This document shows positions 51,789 through 56,436 of a stretch of 56,436 bases of DNA, one piece after another. The translations under genes and the position numbers were made by a program. The DNA is from Natronohydrobacter sp. (GTDB lineage: Bacteria; Pseudomonadota; Alphaproteobacteria; Rhodobacterales; Rhodobacteraceae). The DNA lies in NCBI GenBank assembly GCA_020832555.1, contig JAFIEM010000009.1:1-56436 (forward strand), written 5' to 3'. The notes below the pieces were generated by a model. It ran no database searches. It saw only the letters and a list, made by a program, of their open reading frames with translations, and was not told the DNA's origin. The stretch's first letter is position 1; each line of letters opens with the position of its first letter.

Positions 51789-52166
51789 TCAGCGCTGGAT
51801 CGAGGCCAGGTAGGCGTCCAGTGCGATGATCTTTTCGGGCAGGGGGCGGGACAAGCCGGAGGGCGTTTGCACGCGCATCAGCCGCCCGGTCAGCAGATCG
51901 CCGAAATTCGGCATTTCCGCCCCGGCATAGGCGGTCTGGCCCTGCGCATAGCCATCGAGCTTGTCGAGAATAAGCATCCGCGGGTAGGTTCCGCCCGCCC
52001 GCGCCGTGATCTGCGTCAGGTCAGGCACCTGCGCGCCGCCGCGCGCGTCGGCACCGTGACAGGCCGCGCAATTCTGGACATAGAGCGCGCGCCCGGCCTG
52101 TGGGCTTGTCCAGGGGGAACAGCCCGCGAGAGCGGCGGCAAGGGAAAGGGGAAGAACAGTTCGCAT
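51789..52166 (-). CDS. Lipid-anchored cytochrome c
   Basis: 125-aa class I cytochrome c with lipobox LAGC (Cys15), one haem site CAACHGADARGG and a Met ligand in AEMPNFGDLL. It is therefore an inner-membrane-tethered periplasmic electron carrier. Partners unknown. Convergent arrangement is absent; it heads the minus-strand series before rpiA, with an 81-bp gap. Confidence 0.88.
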   Translation of the reverse strand: MRTVLPLSLAAALAGCSPWTSPQAGRALYVQNCAACHGADARGGAQVPDLTQITARAGGTYPRMLILDKLDGYAQGQTAYAGAEMPNFGDLLTGRLMRVQTPSGLSRPLPEKIIALDAYLASIQR

Positions 52167-52300
52167 CTGCGCACAGTGCCGCAGAAAATCACGCCTGCCA
52201 AGGGGGCAGGTCTTGTTTGACCGCCCGCATGTCGCAAGATGGATGGTGTTTGCGCGCGACAGACCTAGATTAGGCCCAGCGAACAGGGAAGGGACCGCGC

Positions 52301-53671
52301 ATGTTTCTGTCGGTTTTCGAGATATTCAAGGTGGGGATCGGACCGTCCTCGTCGCATACAATGGGGCCGATGGTGGCGGCGGCGCGGTTTCTGGACCATC
52401 TGCGCGGGCTTTCATTCCGCGTGGCGGGACTGCGGGCGTCGCTGCATGGTTCGCTGGCCTTTACCGGGGTCGGTCACGCCACGGATCGCGCGGTGATCCT
52501 TGGGCTCGCGGGCTTCACGCCCGACGCCTATGATGCCGAGCGCGCCGAGGCGATGCTGGCGCAGATCGAGGCCGAGGGCCGTGTCAGTGTCGCAGGTCTG
52601 GGCGATCTGCGCTTCGCGCCCAAGACCGACCTGATCTTTGATTACGGTCCGGCTCTGCCCGGCCACGCCAATGGCATGCGGTTGATGGGGCTGGACGCGC
52701 AGGGCGATGTGATCGCGCAGGAAACCTATTATTCCATTGGCGGCGGTTTTGTCGTGACCGAGGCCGAACTGGGCCGCGAACCTGTCCAGTCCGGCCCGGC
52801 CATCCCTTATCCGTTCGACGCTGCGGCACAGATGTTGGACATGGCGCGCGCAAGCGGCAAGAGCATTGCGCAGATGAAACGCGCCAATGAACTGGCGCGG
52901 ATGGGGCCGGGAACGCTCGATCAGGGTCTGATGCGGCTGTGGCAGGTGATGCGCGACTGTATCGACCGGGGGTTGGTCACGGATGGGGTGCTGCCCGGCG
53001 GGCTGAAGGTCAAACGCCGCGCGAAAGCGATCCGCGAGGCGCTGGAGCGCGAGGCGGGCCTAAACCTGACAGCACCGCATGTGATCAATGACTGGATCAG
53101 CACTTATGCGATGGCGGTGAACGAAGAAAACGCGGCAGGCGGGCAGGTCGTGACGGCCCCCACCAATGGCGCGGCGGGCGTGGTGCCCGCTACGATCCGC
53201 TACTGGCTGGACCATGTGCCGGGCGCACGCGAGTCGCAGGTGGGCGAGTTCCTGCTGACGGCTGCGGCGATTGGCGGGCTGGTCAAGCACAATGCCTCGA
53301 TCTCTGGCGCGGAATGTGGCTGTCAGGCGGAAGTGGGGTCCGCAGCCGCGATGGCGGCGGCAGGGCTGGCGGCCGTGCTGGGCGGCACGCCCGAACAAGT
53401 GGAAAACGCAGCCGAAATCGCGCTGGAACATCACCTTGGCATGACCTGCGACCCGGTGAAAGGGCTGGTGCAGGTGCCCTGCATCGAGCGCAACGGGCTG
53501 GGGGCGATCAAGGCCGTGTCGGCAGCATCCCTCGCGCTGCGCGGCGATGGTACGCATTTCATGCCGCTCGACAATTGCATCGAGGCGATGCGCCAGACCG
53601 GGGCGGATATGTCCGAGAAATACAAGGAAACCGCGCTGGGCGGGCTGGCGGTGAATGTGCCGAATTGCTGA
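52301..53671 (+). CDS. sdaA: L-serine ammonia-lyase
   Basis: Iron–sulfur L-serine dehydratase that converts serine to pyruvate and ammonia. 456 aa, single-chain type: beta domain at the N-terminus ([19 protein letters not shown]) fused to the alpha domain with [4Fe-4S] Cys ligands in [11 protein letters not shown] and [15 protein letters not shown], followed by [14 protein letters not shown] with the C-terminal Cys that occupies the active site in the family. All ligands are present. Upstream of cutA with a 75-bp gap. Confidence 0.94.
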   Translation: MFLSVFEIFKVGIGPSSSHTMGPMVAAARFLDHLRGLSFRVAGLRASLHGSLAFTGVGHATDRAVILGLAGFTPDAYDAERAEAMLAQIEAEGRVSVAGLGDLRFAPKTDLIFDYGPALPGHANGMRLMGLDAQGDVIAQETYYSIGGGFVVTEAELGREPVQSGPAIPYPFDAAAQMLDMARASGKSIAQMKRANELARMGPGTLDQGLMRLWQVMRDCIDRGLVTDGVLPGGLKVKRRAKAIREALEREAGLNLTAPHVINDWISTYAMAVNEENAAGGQVVTAPTNGAAGVVPATIRYWLDHVPGARESQVGEFLLTAAAIGGLVKHNASISGAECGCQAEVGSAAAMAAAGLAAVLGGTPEQVENAAEIALEHHLGMTCDPVKGLVQVPCIERNGLGAIKAVSAASLALRGDGTHFMPLDNCIEAMRQTGADMSEKYKETALGGLAVNVPNC

Positions 53672-53746
53672 GGCTTTGACGCAGGTCATGGAAGCCACAG
53701 CCCGGCGCTGGCATTCTGCATGGATCAGACCAGAGGGAGCCCGCGC

Positions 53747-54079
53747 ATGGAGTGCTTTGAAGTCGAAGTCACCTGCCCTGACAAGGATAGCGCCCGCGCG
53801 ATTGCGACGGCCTGCCTGAAAGCGCGTCTGGTCGCTTGTGCCAATCTTCTGCCCAAGGTCGAGAGCCTGTTCTGCTGGCAGGGCCAGATTGATTCCGAAA
53901 GTGAAATCCTGTTGCGCCTGAAAACACCTGCGCGGAATTTCGATGCCACCTGCGAGGTGATCCGCGCCCATCACCCCTACGCGATACCCGCGATCGTGGC
54001 GCTGCCGGTGCTGGCGATGGGGCCGGGCGTGGCCGGTTGGATCGCGTCCGAGACTCAGGACGCGAAAATCTGTGACTGA
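53747..54079 (+). CDS. cutA: Divalent-ion tolerance protein CutA
   Basis: Small trimeric alpha/beta protein (110 aa) of the CutA family, related in fold to PII. Signature parts: EVEVTCPDKDSARAIATACLKARLVACANLLPKVESLFCWQGQID and RAHHPYAIPAIVALPV. Precise role unclear despite the name. ATG 53747 follows AGAGGGA; ATG 53720 is the alternative. Its 3' end overlaps the convergent VOC gene by 25 bp. Confidence 0.93.
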   Translation: MECFEVEVTCPDKDSARAIATACLKARLVACANLLPKVESLFCWQGQIDSESEILLRLKTPARNFDATCEVIRAHHPYAIPAIVALPVLAMGPGVAGWIASETQDAKICD

Positions 54080-54468
54080 TCCGCGAAGCCCTTGACCTCG
54101 ATCGGATTGCCGGACGGGTCGCGGAAGAACATTGTCCATTGCTCGCCCGGCTGGCCCTTGAAGCGCAGGTTCGGCGGCAGCACAAAGTTGGCACCAGCGG
54201 CTTGCAACCGTTCCGCAAGGGCCTGAAAGCGCGCGAGATCCAGCACCAGCCCGAAATGCGGCATCGGCACCATGTGATCCCCCACCTTGCCGGTCGGTGC
54301 ATTGGCGAAGGGCTCGCCCAGATGCAGGCTGATCTGATGGCCGAAGAAATCGAAATCGACCCAGGTCTCGGTACTGCGCCCCTCGCGACAGCCCAGCACA
54401 CCGCCATAGAAGGCGCGCGCCTCGTCCAGATCACGGACATGATAGGCGAAATGAAATGGCATCAGCAT
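54055..54468 (-). CDS. VOC-superfamily (glyoxalase-like) protein
   Basis: 137-aa vicinal-oxygen-chelate protein with two beta-alpha-beta-beta-beta modules: FHFAYHVRDLDEARAFYGGVLGCREG and HFGLVLDLARFQALAERLQAAGANF, ending FFRDPSGNPIEVKGF with the metal-ligand Glu. Such proteins act as dioxygenases, glyoxalases or resistance proteins; the substrate is not clear. ATG 54468 has GAGGAG eight bases upstream; a long N-terminal ORF extension to 54762 is not supported. Confidence 0.85.
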   Translation of the reverse strand: MLMPFHFAYHVRDLDEARAFYGGVLGCREGRSTETWVDFDFFGHQISLHLGEPFANAPTGKVGDHMVPMPHFGLVLDLARFQALAERLQAAGANFVLPPNLRFKGQPGEQWTMFFRDPSGNPIEVKGFADQSQIFAS

Positions 54469-54519
54469 CGGACAAACTCCTCTTTCCCTTTCAGTCTTGC
54501 AAAAATATCCGCGGGGATT

Positions 54520-54545
54520 GTCAAGGGGGGTGCACCCCCCTTGAC
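54520..54545. repeat. 26-bp perfect palindrome
   Basis: GTCAAGGGGGGTG followed by its exact reverse complement, 52 bp upstream of the VOC start. No T-run. Purpose unknown; either operator or repeated intergenic element. Confidence 0.7.
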
Positions 54546-54598
54546 GCACCTTTCGGCCCTGCGGACGCACTGAGAGCCGACAGTCCCCAGCGCCCCAC

Positions 54599-54627
54599 TG
54601 GACGCCCAAATGATAGCCCCCTATAAG
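54599..54627 (+). promoter_or_regulatory. Sigma70-like promoter for the ileS leader
   Basis: TGGACG (54599–54604), a 17-base spacer, then TATAAG (54622–54627). Four of six and five of six matches to the consensus boxes with ideal spacing. The expected start point, about seven bases past the −10, is the A of the ATG at 54634. Confidence 0.65.
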
Positions 54628-54633
54628 GCGCGC

Positions 54634-54681
54634 ATGTCTGGCTTTATGATCATTCTGCGAATTAGCGACCCGGCACTCTGA
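54634..54681 (+). CDS. Putative Ile-rich leader peptide of ileS
   Basis: 15 codons, MSGFMIILRISDPAL, with adjacent Ile codons at positions 6–7 and another at 10, then TGA. No ribosome site precedes it and the predicted transcript begins at its AUG, so translation would be leaderless, as known for the trp leader of Sinorhizobium. The stop lies in the loop of the hairpin at 54669–54699, a layout typical of ribosome-mediated attenuators. Inferred to sense charged tRNA-Ile and adjust ileS expression; not shown experimentally. Confidence 0.6.
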   Translation: MSGFMIILRISDPAL

Positions 54682-54699
54682 CGCGCCCGGAGTGCCGGG
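54669..54699 (+). promoter_or_regulatory. Leader hairpin of ileS
   Basis: CCCGGCACTC (54669–54678) pairs exactly with GAGTGCCGGG (54690–54699). The left arm is the end of the leader-peptide coding sequence; the loop contains its stop codon. A second stem, TTGGCG at 54706–54711 with CGCCAA at 54732–54737, ends directly before the ATG at 54738. No T-run follows, so the mechanism may be translational or Rho-linked. Confidence 0.6.
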
Positions 54700-54749
54700 C
54701 CAGCCTTGGCGCCAGCCCCCTCTCTTGAATTCGCCAAATGAGACCGGAT

Positions 54750-56436
54750 ATGACCGAGACACCTGACTATAAAGACACTGTTTTTCTGCCCCGCACCGAG
54801 TTCCCGATGCGCGCGGGCCTGCCTGCGCGCGAACCTGAATGGCTGGCCCGATGGGCGCGGATCGGGATCTATGACCGTCTGCGCGCGACTGCCGGGGATC
54901 GCCGCCCCTTCATCCTGCATGACGGCCCCCCTTACGCCAACGGCCATCTGCATATCGGCCATGCGCTGAACAAGGTGCTGAAGGACTTCATCACCCGCAG
55001 CCAGCAGATGCTGGGGCGCGACGCGCGCTATGTGCCGGGCTGGGATTGCCACGGCCTGCCCATCGAATGGAAGATCGAGGAACAATACCGCGCCAAGGGT
55101 CTGGACAAGGACGCGGTGGATATCGTCGATTTCCGCCAGGAATGCCGCCGCTTCGCCGAAGGCTGGATCGATGTGCAGCGCGAGGAATTCAAGCGTCTGG
55201 GCATCACCGGGAAATGGGACAAGCCTTACCTCACGATGGATTACCACGCCGAAGCGGTGATCGCGGATGAGTTCATGAAACTCGTGATGAACGGGTCTTT
55301 GTATCAAGGCTCCAAGCCCGTGATGTGGTCGCCCGTGGAGAAAACCGCGCTGGCCGAGGCGGAGGTCGAGTATCACGAGCATACGAGCCACACGATCTGG
55401 GTGAAATTCCCGGTCACGTTGTTCGGGGATGCGGCGTCGGATTTGAGTATTTTTGGCAAGATGAAGCCTGTGTCGGTGGTGATCTGGACCACGACCCCCT
55501 GGACCATCCCTCAAAACCGCGCGGTCTGTTTCGGGCCAGAGATCGCTTACGGGCTGTATGAAGTGTCTGAGGTGTTGGAGGGCGGCAAGGAAGAGGTCGG
55601 CGCGCTTGTCGTTCTGGCAGACGCTTTGGCCGAAAGCGCGCTGGTCGCGGCGAAAGTGAAGGCCGAGCGCACGCGCGATGTGTCCGCCTCCGAACTGGGC
55701 GCGCTGACCCTTGCCCATCCCTTCCGCGGCGTCGAAGGCGCGCTGGGCGAATGGGATTTCGACGTGCCCATGCTGCCCGGCGACCATGTCACCGATGACG
55801 CAGGCACGGGCTTTGTCCACACCGCCCCCAGCCACGGCGATGACGACTACCAGATTGGGCTGAAACACGGCCTGCCGATGACCTATAATGTGCTGGAAGA
55901 TGGCAGCTACCGCGCCGATCTGCCGCTGTTCGGGGGCGAGGTGATCATCAAGCCCGATGGCAAGGAAGGCGGCGCGAATGTCGCCGTGATCAAGCAACTG
56001 GCCTATGCAGGCGCGCTTTTCGCCAAGGGCAAGCTGCGCCATTCCTACCCGCATAGCTGGCGGTCGAAAGCGCCGCTGATCTATCGCAACACGCCACAGT
56101 GGTTCGCGGCCATCGACAAGCCGCTGGACGACGGGATGGGCGCGCATGGCGATACGATCCGGGCACGCGCGCTGGAGAGCATCGACAGATTGGTGAAATG
56201 GACGCCGCAAACCGGGCGCAACCGGCTCTATTCGATGATCGAGGCGCGGCCCGACTGGGTGCTCTCGCGCCAGCGCGCCTGGGGTGTGCCGCTGACCTGT
56301 TTCGTGAAAAAGGGTGCGAAGCCGAGTGATCCGGATTTCCTGTTGCGCGATGCGGAGGTCAACGCGCGGATCAGGGCGGCCTTCGAGGCGGAAGGCGCAG
56401 ATGTCTGGTATGTGCAAGGATTCAAGGAACGCATCC
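54750..56436 (+). CDS. ileS: Isoleucyl-tRNA synthetase (5' part; continues past the window)
   Basis: Class I aminoacyl-tRNA synthetase charging tRNA-Ile. About 562 of a usual 950–1000 codons are in view and the frame stays open to the end. Seen: HIGH-type motif HLHIGH (residues 66–71) after DGPPYANG, GWDCHGLPIE, the start of the editing domain (VVIWTTTPWTIPQN, and GTGFVHTAPSHGDDDY), and DWVLSRQRAWGVPL with the zinc-independent catalytic core. The KMSKS motif lies outside the window. Two starts possible, ATG 54738 or 54750, neither with a clear ribosome site. Likely under attenuation by the preceding leader. Confidence 0.95.
   Translation, partial: MTETPDYKDTVFLPRTEFPMRAGLPAREPEWLARWARIGIYDRLRATAGDRRPFILHDGPPYANGHLHIGHALNKVLKDFITRSQQMLGRDARYVPGWDCHGLPIEWKIEEQYRAKGLDKDAVDIVDFRQECRRFAEGWIDVQREEFKRLGITGKWDKPYLTMDYHAEAVIADEFMKLVMNGSLYQGSKPVMWSPVEKTALAEAEVEYHEHTSHTIWVKFPVTLFGDAASDLSIFGKMKPVSVVIWTTTPWTIPQNRAVCFGPEIAYGLYEVSEVLEGGKEEVGALVVLADALAESALVAAKVKAERTRDVSASELGALTLAHPFRGVEGALGEWDFDVPMLPGDHVTDDAGTGFVHTAPSHGDDDYQIGLKHGLPMTYNVLEDGSYRADLPLFGGEVIIKPDGKEGGANVAVIKQLAYAGALFAKGKLRHSYPHSWRSKAPLIYRNTPQWFAAIDKPLDDGMGAHGDTIRARALESIDRLVKWTPQTGRNRLYSMIEARPDWVLSRQRAWGVPLTCFVKKGAKPSDPDFLLRDAEVNARIRAAFEAEGADVWYVQGFKERI

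Noticed and set aside
54546-54750. T-box riboswitch before ileS
   Set aside because: No T-box or specifier-loop pattern, and T-boxes are essentially absent from alphaproteobacteria; the leader ORF explains the region better.
54621-56417. Minus-strand ORF of 598 aa at the window end
   Set aside because: Shadow of ileS, whose HIGH motif and editing-domain motifs are unambiguous on the plus strand.

Overview
The window is chromosomal DNA from an alphaproteobacterium, most likely a member of the Rhodobacterales. The indicators are high G+C coding sequence, a petABC (fbc) operon, a regB–senC–regA redox locus, XdhABC with an adjacent LysR regulator, a DinB with an N-terminal Cys4 motif, and RTX-type proteins. 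These are family-level cues read by eye; no search was run. I see no rRNA or tRNA gene, no CRISPR array and no intact insertion sequence.

Layout. 1–3.0 kb: cytochrome bc1 operon (minus). 3.0–7.2 kb: a glutathione S-transferase pair, then the divergent regB / senC-regA redox regulon and a small lipoprotein. 7.2–11.4 kb: a degenerate SDR, RsmC-type methyltransferase, ClpS, a HAD phosphatase and a reduced BCCT-type transporter with a strong 18-bp palindrome upstream. 11.9–19.6 kb: a D,D-carboxypeptidase with SPOR domain, DNA polymerase IV, amtB-glnK and PBP1A. 19.7–24.6 kb: two low-G+C patches (a 327-aa orphan and a 69-aa beta-solenoid-like protein) around a zinc-ribbon protein, ftsEX and plsC. 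24.6–33.1 kb: purine catabolism (guaD, xdhABC) with a divergent LysR regulator, then an MFS transporter. 33.1–44.4 kb: a surface region with an RTX protein, glycosyltransferases, a KpsM/KpsE/KpsT-type capsule exporter and a sulfotransferase-like protein. 44.4–52.2 kb: ferredoxin, a small secreted protein and a minus-strand run from a cytochrome c lipoprotein through rpiA, gor, hflK, hflC and a YjeT-like protein to DegP. 52.3–56.4 kb: sdaA, cutA, a VOC protein and the 5' part of ileS.

The most notable signal is in front of ileS. A sigma70-like promoter (54599–54627) would start transcription at or next to the AUG of a 15-codon ORF, MSGFMIILRISDPAL, carrying Ile-Ile and a third Ile codon. Its last codons form one arm of a perfect 10-bp hairpin, and a second stem ends directly before a possible ileS start. 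This has the layout of ribosome-mediated attenuation of an aminoacyl-tRNA synthetase gene by its own amino acid, with a leaderless leader peptide. Other points are a BetI-like palindrome upstream of a shortened BCCT transporter, a paired 30-bp palindrome placed between convergent genes, a nested palindrome after lysR, an SDR lacking its catalytic lysine, a LysR-type box in the xdh promoter, and a 36-residue super-repeat in the RTX protein.
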